Positions 1-9,516 of a DNA stretch of 64,000 nucleotides are shown piece by piece. The DNA lies in contig MU867085.1 of the NCBI GenBank assembly GCA_033725935.1, forward strand, positions 310,001 through 374,000, written 5' to 3'. Under the pieces are notes generated by a model that worked only from the letters and a program-made list of their open reading frames with translations, did no database searches and was not told the DNA's origin. Every line of letters starts with the position of its first letter. Position 1 is the stretch's first letter. The position numbers and the translations under genes were made by a program. The DNA comes from Cladorrhinum sp. PSN259 (Eukaryota > Ascomycota > Sordariomycetes > Sordariales > Podosporaceae).

Positions 1-333
1 ATTGACGTTCCCGAGATCTGGCATTATTACGCCGGCGCCCCCTTGACGCTGTCGCTGTCGTGGAATAACGGCACCGGAGTTCGGAAGTATACTTTGGGAC
101 CAAACATCCTTGAGGGTCCCAATACTAGGCCTCAGATTGTGATCAAGGGCTGGGAGTGGCAGAGGGTTAAGAGCTTGGGTGACTGGACCCTTGTTGGCAC
201 TACTGGTATGCTTTTTGTTGTTGTCTGCGTTCACATGATGAATTAGTTTTGTGCTGACGAGTTGAAAATAGTTTCACCTGGTTTCGACCCTGCCGGTTAT
301 GAGATTGCCGATGGGAACTGGAACCCCAGCTAA
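1..333 (+). CDS. Cupin-fold protein, DUF985 family (3' end of gene)
   Basis: Partial gene entering from the left edge. Exons <1..205 and 272..333, phase 1 junction (GTATGC donor, AATAG acceptor). The readable C-terminal part runs IDVPEIWHYYAG, then the LSLSW strand, a GERPQ-like TRPQIVI strand, a W-rich stretch and SLGDWTLVG, ending GNWNPS. The order E-x-W-H-Y-Y-x-G followed by S-L-G-D-W-T-L-V-G is characteristic of the DUF985/Cupin_5 family (yeast YML079w-like), a small double-stranded beta-helix protein whose substrate is not established. The histidine in the WHYY block is one expected pocket residue. Without the intron the frame would stop at 246, and splicing restores the family's usual short tail (S/P-G-F-D). 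The start lies outside the window. Confidence 0.85.
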
Positions 334-779
334 ATATTTTTGTTGGATTTGAGTTTTGGAAAGGCAACGACACGGTGTATTAATATGGATCGGTTCGAAT
401 AATTCTTTGTGTAACAAATATCTGTACATGTCTATACACGAACAATGCACGCACATACTTTTGCATCGGCTCATTCTCAAGACCTCACCCAAAAAAAAGT
501 ATTGGCATATATGTTGGCAATGTTGAGCGGGTTATGCTTCTGATATATATATGTTGACTGATTCTTAAAAAGCTTCGAGTTATTGATTACCCTCACAATC
601 CACCATTGCAATTGTACAGTACCATCCACTCCTGATAAATCATGATATTCTCGATCGCGTCCAGAAAAGACTGTATGACCCTTTTTTTCTTGACTCGTCC
701 TCAACAAATTTTTTTTCGATAAGAGCAGATTTTTTTTGATTTTTTAAAAAAAAAAATTAAAAAAAATGTTATAATCATT
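334..779. other. Intergenic, AT-rich
   Basis: Convergent 3' ends on both sides. It holds an A/T homopolymer-rich block around 685-770 (runs of T, then A). No credible gene was seen. Confidence 0.6.
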
Positions 780-1223
780 TCATTCCTCAAACTCAAAAAC
801 ATTCCAACTCCCAAACCCTCCTTCCACACTCTTGCAACCCCCTTTATTACTCCCATCATCAATCCCCATCAGGAAAACACACCCCCCGTCATCATACACC
901 CGCAACCCCCACGTGTAATTCGTTTTTACGTCGGTGGTGGACACGAATCGGTAAGAGTGTATACGCACCAGCGAGTCGAGTCCAGGCCAGGGTAGGGTTG
1001 GTTGGCAGCCCGTTTGACCGTCACTGGGTGTCGATGATGCGGTTGAGGAGATGATGAAGGTTTCGCAGCGGTCGTCTACGTAGAAGGATACGGACCACGT
1101 GTCTTGTGCTTGAGGAGTATGAGATAACGGTTGAGGATGCGCGGTTGTGAGATGGGTGAGTGTGAGGGTGAGGATTGTGCTGAGGAGGACTTGGAGCGTG
1201 AGCCTGAGGGTGAGGGGTAGCAT
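780..1223 (-). CDS. Small secreted protein, unknown function
   Basis: Single exon, 147 aa. Residues 1-28 form a very hydrophobic Leu/Thr-rich signal peptide ending near T-A-H-P. The mature part has four cysteines (R-C-E, T-G-C-Q, G-C-V, G-C-K), consistent with two disulfides, one N-Y-T glycosylation sequon and an acidic C-terminus (FEFEE). I do not recognise the family. Small size, secretion and paired cysteines make it effector-like in the broad sense only. The start was chosen because it directly gives the signal peptide. It lies in its own transcription unit, convergent with the cupin gene. Confidence 0.6.
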   Translation of the reverse strand: MLPLTLRLTLQVLLSTILTLTLTHLTTAHPQPLSHTPQAQDTWSVSFYVDDRCETFIISSTASSTPSDGQTGCQPTLPWPGLDSLVRIHSYRFVSTTDVKTNYTWGLRVYDDGGCVFLMGIDDGSNKGGCKSVEGGFGSWNVFEFEE

Positions 1224-1701
1224 GATGAATAATTAGAGAAACGTAGGTAAGAAGGGGGGCAGCGGTTGGGTAGGTTGCTTATATGTACAAGGGAGGTGTG
1301 ATGATGTTTGCGTAGACGGATGATGGTATGATATGTATGGCAAATATGAGACTGGAAGCCTGAGAAACTGGGAAAGAGTTTCAAGTTGTTTGTGAGATAT
1401 ATCATGGAGTTCAAAAAGAAGGGGGACGAGTGGGGTATGTAGCTGGCACGTTCTTATGAAATAAAGGTACTATGTAAAATATAAAAAGGAGTGTGATTAC
1501 ATTAGGCTAAAAAACTCTTCTCTCCGTTTGAAAACTTTAAAAAAAAAAAAGAAAACAGGACCGTTTCCTGAGCGATTATCCAAACCAAAAAACGCCGCGT
1601 GTATCTATAACAAAAATGATGCCCAAAAAATGCTCTTCCCAAACGCTTCACCAATCCCTATAGTAAAATTCCCATTTCCCCACCCACTGACTGACTTCAC
1701 T
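1224..1701. other. Intergenic
   Basis: Upstream region of the gene at 780-1223 and downstream of the one at 1702-2289. Short A-runs near 1535-1550. Nothing else seen. Confidence 0.5.
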
Positions 1702-2289
1702 TTACTGGTACTTGATAACCAAGCCCTGCCCGCCAGTTTGATAGTACTGCAGATTCGTGTTATCCCCCGCCGCAACGAGCTCGATCCACTCGGTGCTCCC
1801 GCCAGCCTTGCAGGGCTGCTTGGTGCTCAGTCCACCACTGGTCCAAGCCCAGGTGGCCGTGCCGCCGGAGCTGGGGACGTTGAGTCGTCCCCAGTTGTTG
1901 TTGCGGTAGTTGGATGAGCTCCCGCCGGTGCAGCTGCCTTGCTGGGAGGAAGAGTACACGTCAATGGAGACCGAAGGAGCGCTGTACGTGGCTCCGGGCC
2001 CGGCCGAGAATTCGAGCCAGCACTGGTTGGCCGATGTCACGCCCGAGGGGTAGACGAATGTGTAGAGGGCCGAGTCGCCCTTGTCCGGGTTGGGACCGTT
2101 GCGCCAGATCTTCAGGGCGCTGGAGGGGTTGTAGCATGTGTTTGGGGAGGAGCTGTAGAGGGGGTGGTCGATCCAGGAGGTTGGCTGGATGGAGTGGATG
2201 GTTTGACGGGTATCGATGGTGGATGCTTCCCCGGTGGGAGCGGCGAAGGTGAGGCCCAAGAGGGAGAGGAAGGAGATGGTGGAGAGCAT
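1702..2289 (-). CDS. Secreted protein, possibly But2-like beta-sandwich
   Basis: Single exon, 195 aa. Residues 1-16 are a clean signal peptide (ending F-A-A-P), followed by a short propeptide-like stretch ending D-T-R. The mature domain has four cysteines (NTCYN, NQCWLEF, GSCTGG, QPCKAG) and alternating beta-strand patterns rich in Ser/Tyr/Trp, ending QGLVIKYQ. The middle Y-S-x-x-S-V-S-I-D-V-Y-S-S block and the late W-I-E-L-V-A-A-G-D block resemble the C-terminal domain of fungal But2 (ubiquitin-3-binding) family secreted proteins, but I hold this only as a tentative fold match. No transmembrane or GPI segment is visible. The 5' region carries a TTGC microsatellite. Confidence 0.65.
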   Translation of the reverse strand: MLSTISFLSLLGLTFAAPTGEASTIDTRQTIHSIQPTSWIDHPLYSSSPNTCYNPSSALKIWRNGPNPDKGDSALYTFVYPSGVTSANQCWLEFSAGPGATYSAPSVSIDVYSSSQQGSCTGGSSSNYRNNNWGRLNVPSSGGTATWAWTSGGLSTKQPCKAGGSTEWIELVAAGDNTNLQYYQTGGQGLVIKYQ

Positions 2290-2352
2290 TGTCGGTAAGT
2301 GTTGACTTGAGTGTTCTTGTTGAAGTTGTGAGCTTTGTAAGTGAGATTTGAG

Positions 2353-2372
2353 TTGCTTGCTTGCTTGCTTGC
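2353..2372. repeat. Microsatellite (TTGC)5
   Basis: Five perfect TTGC units upstream of the secreted-protein gene start at 2289, probably in its 5' leader. Confidence 0.8.
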
Positions 2373-3372
2373 TTCTGCTGATGATGATGAGAAGACAGGA
2401 CAGCAGAGCAGCAGAGGAGAAGAGGACATTATGTACTCAATCTCAACTACATAAAAATCCGCAAAGCCTCCGAGTCGGTAACATTCAACAACGTGATACA
2501 CTATAATTAGATACAACCTACCATAGCCGGAGCTCGTGTTCTTGATTCTCATGGCTGAAAATCCTTATACACGCCCACTTCCGAATCCGGATTCAGACAT
2601 TAGGCTCATTCAGAATCACGAGATGACGTAAAATAACAATGGAAACCACTGCGGGATTCGCCGGGCGGAGTTTCGCCGAGTCGCTTGATGAGCCTCGATC
2701 CAGCTTTCCTTGAAAGGCTTCTTCCGATTTACCTACGTACGTACTAGACAGATCCATTACCGGCTGCTTGGGATTCTGGCGGCCGTTCTGCCGCCAATGA
2801 GCAAAGAAAGAATTTTATGGGGAACGGTGTCTTTTCGGCCGGAAAGTGAACAAGATCTTCGCAAGTTCATTCAAGTGAGATCACTGCCCACTGGCTTGGT
2901 CAACGTAAGAATAGATGTGGGTAAATCATATGTCTTAATCCGGTCGATGGGCTGTAGACTGCGCCTTTCGGGCTTTGTTGAAATGGTGGGTGAGGTGAGC
3001 TGCAGTGCCCAGACCCAGCCTGCTGAGGCTGGATCCGAATCGGGTCGGACCTAATGTTGTTAGCTTGCGTCTTGTCTTGGTATGTCGACAAAGAAAACCG
3101 AATGCCCGGTATATGAGAAAGTAAGCTCGGAAAATACAGCTGCCAGGTAAGCACAAAAGGAAAAAAAAAAAGACACTGCGAAGAGATAAAACTGAAAGCG
3201 GACGCCAGTGCGCATTCTATTTTCGGCCGCCCATTATACGGTGGTGTTACTACTATGATGTGATAGTAGGAGTCTCATACCTATACGAGGCCTCCATCTC
3301 CGCAGCCAAGTTCAATGTTATGTAAAGAGAGTCACATGCCGTCCTTTGTGCTACCACCCTACAATCCTACTC
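2373..3372. other. Intergenic about 1 kb
   Basis: Lies between the 3' end of the CYP51 gene and the 5' side of the secreted-protein gene. Short open frames occur on both strands but none has coding character or family resemblance. Confidence 0.5.
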
Positions 3373-4920
3373 CTACTCGGCAACACGCCGCTCCCATCTG
3401 ATGATTCCAGGCCGCATTGCTCTCAAAAACATTGAGCTGTAATCCGTCGGTGGAACATTCCGGCTCCCATCCAGCGTGCCGAACTTGAAGTGGCGGACCA
3501 AAGTCGCAATAATAACCGACAAATTCGCGTACGCAAACTTCTCCCCAATGCAACGATGTCTTCCAGCTCCAAAAGCGAGATACGGGCTCTTTGTTCCCTT
3601 ATTGATCACGCCGTACCCATAATCCACCATGTCGCTCTCGTCGGCCTCCTTCTCGACGATGTTGTCCCAGCGGTGAGGATCCCATTTCAGGGCATTGGGG
3701 AAGTACTCTTCGTTGAAGTGCGTCATGGTCGGTGAAGCGAGCATCACGTTACCAGGTGGGATGATGTACTCGGTTCCCGGCACTCGAAGAGGATTCTTGA
3801 CCTTGCGCAAGATTGAGTGGGTAGATGAATGAACACGAAGCGTTTCCCTGATGGTGTGTCGCAGAACCTTGAAGTGCTCAATATCGGTATACTCGATAGG
3901 CCGCAGGTCTCCCTTGTAGTAATCGAGTTGTTCCTGATAGATCTCCTCGCAAATCTCGGGATGGGCAGCGAGGCGCAGCATGATCCATTCACCAGCTGCC
4001 GAAGACGAGTGCTGCCCTGCCATGAGAAGACCAATCATCAGGTGAGCAATCTCCTTGTCGGGCATCGGCTGACCATTTCGATAGACGCACTGCATAAAAT
4101 TCCAGATCATGTCGGGTTCTGTCGGTTCGCTCCCAGACTCTCGCCGCTGCTTGATTATTTCGGTGTAGATGTCCCTCATCTTGGCATGTGCAGCATCACG
4201 TCTGATATTTACAGGCAGGGGAGCTTTGCCCAGGACAAAGTTGAGGGGACTGAAACCCTGATCCAGGTCGTGGTAGAGGTCGGCAAACTCCCTGTTGAGC
4301 TTCTTGCGCACCTCGGCACCTTGAAGGGTCCTCGCAGCCGTGAGGAGGGTGATTTGGGAGATGATTGCAAAGGCGCTCACGGTTCCCTTGGGGCCTTTGA
4401 GTTCCGGTGTGGTCTTGATGTAATCAAGCACCTCTTGTTCCATCAGCCGGACGTGGGACTCGAGGGCTTGCTGGCTGAGGCCGAACTTGACAAACTTCTT
4501 CTGTTCCATGAGCTTGGAGTTGGGACAGTCGTAGATGACGTCGCTGCCAAACACGGGCGTGGTGAGGGGGCCGTAAATCTCTTCGGCATTGAGGTCCTGG
4601 TTCCTTCCGTTCAGGATAAAGTCGTTGCCCTCTATGCCAAAGTATGCCGTCATTTTACGGCCCAACATGACGAATGTGAAGATGTCCCCATGTTTCTCGC
4701 GACATTGTTTGAAGAACTGATGAGGGTTCTTGCCGTATGCAGCTGCACTGCCGATGAAGGGTACCCAATGGAAGACGGTCGGCGGTTCGGTCGGTTTTCG
4801 GGGAAGCAGCTGGAGGAGAACATTGATGACGATGACAAAGATCAATCCAGACGCGATGTAAACAGGAAGCTTGAAGCCCCCCAAAACTCCCAAAAATGGG
4901 ATACCACTCAGCAACCCCAT
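3373..4920 (-). CDS. CYP51: Sterol 14-alpha-demethylase (cytochrome P450 CYP51)
   Basis: Single exon, 515 aa, full length for the family. It is an ER-anchored P450 that removes the 14-alpha methyl group of lanosterol/eburicol in ergosterol synthesis and is the target of azole fungicides. Seen: N-terminal membrane anchor (residues about 15-40); B-C region F-G-S-D-V-I-Y-D-C-P-N with the conserved tyrosine at 130; I-helix M-A-G-Q-H-S-S-S-A (about 299-307); E-x-x-R at 358-361; heme loop F-G-A-G-R-H-R-C-I-G-E with Cys456 as iron ligand. Odd: the block normally reading F-M-L-P-W-A-P-L-P is F-V-L-G-K-A-P-L-P here (227-235), and the gene has no introns although fungal CYP51 genes usually have one or more. 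This suggests a divergent paralogue, but I cannot say whether it is of the A, B or C type. Confidence 0.95.
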   Translation of the reverse strand: MGLLSGIPFLGVLGGFKLPVYIASGLIFVIVINVLLQLLPRKPTEPPTVFHWVPFIGSAAAYGKNPHQFFKQCREKHGDIFTFVMLGRKMTAYFGIEGNDFILNGRNQDLNAEEIYGPLTTPVFGSDVIYDCPNSKLMEQKKFVKFGLSQQALESHVRLMEQEVLDYIKTTPELKGPKGTVSAFAIISQITLLTAARTLQGAEVRKKLNREFADLYHDLDQGFSPLNFVLGKAPLPVNIRRDAAHAKMRDIYTEIIKQRRESGSEPTEPDMIWNFMQCVYRNGQPMPDKEIAHLMIGLLMAGQHSSSAAGEWIMLRLAAHPEICEEIYQEQLDYYKGDLRPIEYTDIEHFKVLRHTIRETLRVHSSTHSILRKVKNPLRVPGTEYIIPPGNVMLASPTMTHFNEEYFPNALKWDPHRWDNIVEKEADESDMVDYGYGVINKGTKSPYLAFGAGRHRCIGEKFAYANLSVIIATLVRHFKFGTLDGSRNVPPTDYSSMFLRAMRPGIIRWERRVAE

Positions 4921-5498
4921 TTTTTTTTTTGATGAAGCACCTCACTAATTAACAAAGGACGGGGTGATGGAGGTGATGATGATGAAAAAAAGGAGAAAAC
5001 AATATAAAAATCTGACGTGTCTGGCAATGCTTGTATTGGTGGTACGGAACTGTGCCGCGCCGCCCCCACTTTTTGGCCCCAGGGGTGAAGCAGTTGGCAT
5101 GCATCCTGTCCTCTCATTGGTCCCAAGATATATCGAACTGGTGATTTTCGTATTCGTGTCCGGGAGACAACATATGATGAGAAATGTAGCTGTACCAAAG
5201 GATGGTCCCGTTCTCGCATAACATCTTGTTACCTTGGCTCATGGTCTCCCTCAGGGCTGGGTCAGAAGTTTACAATGTTTCCCTGAGTAGGAGGGATGGC
5301 GGCGATCTTTGCTGGGGATGAGCCTCTCGACTTTGAGTAGAATTGTTGGAAGGCTGTAGCAATCCAACTTGGTCAGACATCTTGTGGCGTCGAATATGTC
5401 ACACTGGAATCTTGAGGCCCTGTTCAAATCTTCAGGTAAAAGCTGGTTGAGATGGATGAGTGGGGTTCGTCTATTAACTAAGATATCTGTTCCTAGAG
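4921..5498. other. Intergenic; upstream region of CYP51
   Basis: Promoter side of the CYP51 gene. An A-run lies directly upstream of its ATG (minus strand). No sterol-response element could be assigned with confidence. Confidence 0.5.
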
Positions 5499-6455
5499 CT
5501 AGTTGCTTCCCTTCCGATTACGACGTGCTCGTGCTCGTGCTTGTGCTCGGGCTATACATTTCATACTGGCTGGCCAGAAGAAATGTAGAGCGGCTCGCGA
5601 CCGTAAACGACGGCGAATCCTATTCTTTTTCGCTTGCTGACGCATAAAAGTGCTCTCAGGGCCACCTAGGGTGTCTGCTCCACTTTTTGTGCTCTGCGTG
5701 GTGGGCTGGAGAAAAGTCTCGGTACCAGCGAGGCGTGGGAAGTCCTTGAAGTCCTGAATAATTTTTGTTATTTGATCGTCCAGGGTTGAGGGGAATCCAT
5801 GCATAGGAATATTGCCCTCAAATTTCAGAGCCAAAGTCGGCCAAGGTATGCTACTCCGGATTGGTGGCATTCCCACGCGGCTGGCAACAAGATAGTTGAA
5901 CGCATCTCGGTCGAGAGAATGCTGGTCGAGGAGTTGCTTCCTAGTAGGACAGTCATCGAAGCTATGGCAGATGTCGTTACACTTTGGGCAACCCGGGATG
6001 TCGCCATTTGAAGAGGGAAGGATGCAAGCCCCCAGTCTGTGTGTGCTGGCATAGTTGGGATGCCGCTGTTCGTAGACACACCAAGCACACGAATTTGGGT
6101 TGTATTCCAAATGACCCAGTCTCTCGGGCGGACATGGCACCGCAATTTGCGGTTCTACACGCACAGGTTGACGGGGACCACGGATGGGGAGGTTCCAAGT
6201 GGCGGTAACAGCGCTGTTGCGTGATGTAAGCGACGATTGGGTGCACTGTGTGGTGGCTGCAGCATCATTTGAAGATATCTTGAGAAGATCCCTTAGTTAG
6301 TTGCGACCTTTGTATCAAACGATTGACGTATGGTAATGTACCTTGATGCTGGAAGCAGGCATGTCTGTATTTTCGGTGCCGTCGGGATGACTGGTTCGAC
6401 TTTTCCCCAGACTGGCCTCGGAGGGCTGCGCCTGAAGGATGTGTTTAGGCGGCAT
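5499..6455 (-). CDS. Zinc-knuckle protein with basic tail, unknown function
   Basis: Predicted exons 6455..6342 and 6245..5499 (phase 0; donor GTACAT, acceptor CACACAG), 286 aa. The second exon contains C-P-K-C-N-D-I-C-H-S-F-D-D-C, exactly CX2CX4HX4C, the retroviral-type zinc knuckle that binds single-stranded nucleic acid. It is preceded by another Cys pair (C-A-W-C) and a later Cys that may form a second zinc site. The C-terminal 45 residues are rich in Arg/Lys/Ala (A-R-A-Q-A-R-A-R-A-R-R-N-R-K), which suits nuclear targeting or nucleic-acid binding. No protease, reverse transcriptase or gag-like capsid sequence was seen next to it, so there is no direct sign of a retroelement. The acceptor choice is uncertain because an earlier CAG exists but leads to a stop. 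Confidence 0.55.
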
Positions 6456-7380
6456 TGTTTTGGATGAGCGAGGTTGGTTTCTGGTTGCAGGAATAATTTC
6501 GCTGGCGAGGGAGAAAAAAGAACTTGTGGGTTTTAATAGGTTGTGCAAGCAGCAGTCGCAAACCCGTCGGTGGCTGAACTTGGCTACTCAAGCCTATCAA
6601 GGTGCCTGGAAGAGTGTCGCTCCTTCCTCTTCTCTGCCTCTTATCTTTTAATTTCGAGTCATGATTCCCTCCCATTTGCAACTTAATTTCCAGGCACCCA
6701 GCCATTGACGAAGGAAGGTTCTTGCGGCAGGTTTCGCCAGTGCGCCCCAATCAGAGCCCACTTTCCAATCCATGGATGCATTATGTCTTTACCAAACTTT
6801 TGCAATGATTTCGTATCAAGCATCATTGATGACATGTGGGTCAAGGCGTGCCATCACATACACGTGAAGAGAGGTTCCACGTTATCCCACTTTGCCACAG
6901 TACATGACACAAAAACTCAACAAAAAACAAAAACGATTATTATTCAGTCCAAGTCAGAATTATAACTGGTCCTCGTCATTGCAACAAGGAGGATTGCCCG
7001 GCACGAGAAAGCTATGAGGGAAGGAAGAATGACTCCGCAGCAGCGAGACTGGATGATATAAGATATAATCAGTCTTTCGTGTCCAAAATCTCATGTCTTC
7101 CTCCATGAATCAAGTACTGATGCTGAAAGTTGGAAAGAGAACTGAGCCCAAAAGTGCGCGAAATGGAAATGAACGGCCGTATGATCCAGCTTAAATGGTA
7201 TCTATGCTTCATTCATCTATTAAAGGAAGCCAAGGAAAACAAAAAGTCGAACAGTAATATTAAAGTATGAGATCAGAGGCATCTAAAGGATTATGTCTCG
7301 AGTAACGACCGTATACCCTCCACACCATCCCCATCCAAATTCACTCTAAGCTCATCCATCTCGGCTCCCAGTGCCAGTGC
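6456..7380. other. Intergenic about 0.9 kb
   Basis: Upstream of the zinc-knuckle gene and downstream of the broken gene at 7381-8495. No gene, RNA or repeat recognised. Confidence 0.5.
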
Positions 7381-8495
7381 TCACTTCCACTCCAGCACTA
7401 CGTCGTAACCCTTCTCAACCGTAGCCCCGTCCCGCTTGACATGAGCTTTGCCCTCCAATTGGAAGCAATCAGTCTGCCCAGCGGCCTTGCAAAGCGGGGG
7501 GATATCAGAATTCTCCATGTTGCAGTACAAGCCCTCGGCGAGAGAAACGAAATCGGGTCCAAGGGAAGTCTCGCTCTCGCAGAGCTCGGTAGCGCGGTGA
7601 GCGGCCGAGTTGCTGACGATCAGACGGTTGTCCTTCTTGCGATGGACCTTGTTCTTGTTATTGTTGTCGGTTCCCCTGTTGCCACGGATTTGCAGGTCGG
7701 TGGGGGCAACATCATTGGGGTACTCGATTTCGATCCACCGTTTGCCGTTGGCGTCGGTGATGACGGTGGTGTTGTCGATGGGAGTGCCGTCGCGCTTGTA
7801 CTGGGTAACCTCGCGTTCGCCGTAGTTGCTGTAGGCGCGGAAGCCGGGGTAGCCGCAGACGGACTTGGGGGTTCGGTTCGCCGGAGGGCTGTTTTTCTTG
7901 AAGATGGGCCAGTGCACCATGATCATGCCGGCCTTGACGCCGTTGGTGTGGTCGTGATCGACCCAGATGCAGCGGGGCTGGGTGTTGCCGACCTGGAAAT
8001 GTGATAAGCCAAGGTTAGAAACATTATCATTTGTTCAAGAAAGAAAGGCCCAGGTCAAAGACATATCCAATTATTGCTCTAGTACCAGTTTAGGCCGTAA
8101 GCCTAGCCGATGTCCCCGAGCCAGCCATACTTTTGACCGTCAACCCACGTGGTGGTCAGCTCAGGAATGCAGATACCGTCGTTGGTGGTGGCCTCTATCT
8201 GCACAAACGCGGGCTGCTGCTGGCTCTTCTGGCCGATCTTGATGTCGGGAAACCCGCCGTTGGAGACGAACGTTCCTCCCGCGTTGCCAATCTGCTCTTG
8301 GTTCTGGTTGAAGATGCGAACCTTGGAGATCCCTCCTTCGGCGTTGATGAGGCCGCTGTTGGAGTTGAGCCCGGTACGGACGCGGAGCATGCAGTTGTTT
8401 CCGTCCCTGCCTGCAAAGTGGTCGAGGCCGAAACCGACAATCCCCAGGACGGTACCGACAACACTCACAACATTTGCAGCGATAGCAGCAGCCAT
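7381..8495 (-). pseudogene. Broken gene for a conserved fungal protein of unknown function
   Basis: Two halves of one protein are visible. The first (8495 to about 8106) begins with a hydrophobic Ala/Val-rich segment (residues 1-25) and continues through C-M-L-R-V-R-T and W-L-G-D-I-G. The second (7992..7381) starts V-G-N-T-Q-P-R-C-I-W-V-D and holds the E-L-C-E-S-E-T-S-L-G-P-D-F-V-S block and paired cysteines. Between them the frame reads G-D-I-G-(TAG)-A-Y-G-L-N-W-Y-(TAG)-S-N, which still looks like protein sequence except for the two stops, and then an intron-like stretch ends in TTCCAG at 7993. No usable GT donor is in phase with the second half. I read it as a gene inactivated by two nonsense changes and loss of the donor. 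A shorter 130 aa product remains possible. The family is one I know only as uncharacterised fungal proteins. Confidence 0.55.
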
Positions 8496-8522
8496 TATAG
8501 AAGTCAAAAGTCTTGGGAGAGA

Positions 8523-8560
8523 CGAGTGAATGAGTGAGTGAGTGAACGAGTGAATGAGTG
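8523..8560. repeat. GAGT/GAAT microsatellite
   Basis: Imperfect tetranucleotide run (GAGTGAATGAGTGAGTGAGT and continuing) just upstream of the ATG at 8495, in the likely 5' leader of the broken gene. Confidence 0.75.
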
Positions 8561-9516
8561 TATAAAGAGCGAGTGTAAAGATAAACGAATGTGAAGATGA
8601 ATATGGCGGTGGTGAAGAGACTGGAAGACTCTGTGCGGCAGAAGTTGGCCTATTTATCTCCAATTCAGGGGGTTTTCTTTAGCCCCTGACTCTGAAAATT
8701 GAAAAATTGACCCTCCATTCTCGAGAGACACAACAAAGTGTGGTTCAGGAGAATAGCATTGAACAACATGAAGAAATTATCTTTGAAACAGCGTAGCAGT
8801 CCTGTATCTGGCATGTCGTATCAGGTTCTATCTCCTAAAACTGACTTGGCACCATCAGCAATGATATTGCCGTCAGATCGCTTGTTTATGACTTGATGCC
8901 AAGAGAGTCTCGAAACCAATTGTTCAAATTTGAAGGTTGAATTCTATGTAAACATTGCCAAGTCAATAAGGGGTTTCGGAGCTGACTGCAGTGCTGAGTG
9001 AGACTTAAGGCGCGGTCAGCCGTGCACAGCGAAAGGGCCATCACAAATGTGGTCGGCTGAGTGGCGGTTGCGGCTCCTTATCAATGCTTTAACGGCATGC
9101 AGTGATGACTTTTAAATCACCCAACATTGGCACAGGGAGTCATAGATAAGCGGGGGTTCTGGGGGAAGTTGATATAGCATGGTATATTTTTACTCCAAAG
9201 ATCCCCATACCGAGCAAATAATGCCTCATCAAATGGAACATCCCTCTCTAAGCTGAACCCTCATGCAGTCATATTGGGCGTTTGGTACATGCGCGACAAT
9301 TGAATAAGATATATATGTCTCTGTCAGGGCCAGGGTTCGATATGTGCCATATAGTGGGAGATGGGACAAATCGCGTAGTGTAAAGAGACAGTCTTTTTGT
9401 ACGTTTCCAAACCGAGATTTAAACGTCCGCCTTTATTTGCACTTGCTGTCCTCAGCATGTCGATACCCTTGCAGATCCTCAATCCAGAGAATTAACCAGA
9501 AAGAAGCAAACCCTGA
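8561..9516. other. Intergenic about 1 kb
   Basis: 5' region of the broken gene and 3' flank of the DUF3176 gene. No features recognised. Confidence 0.5.

Noticed and set aside
2710..3054. 114 aa plus-strand open frame between the secreted-protein and CYP51 genes
   Set aside because: Random-looking composition, no signal, domain or splice support, and competing frames of similar length on the other strand.
3829..4932. 367 aa open frame antisense to CYP51
   Set aside because: It is the complement of a highly biased coding exon; no domain resemblance.
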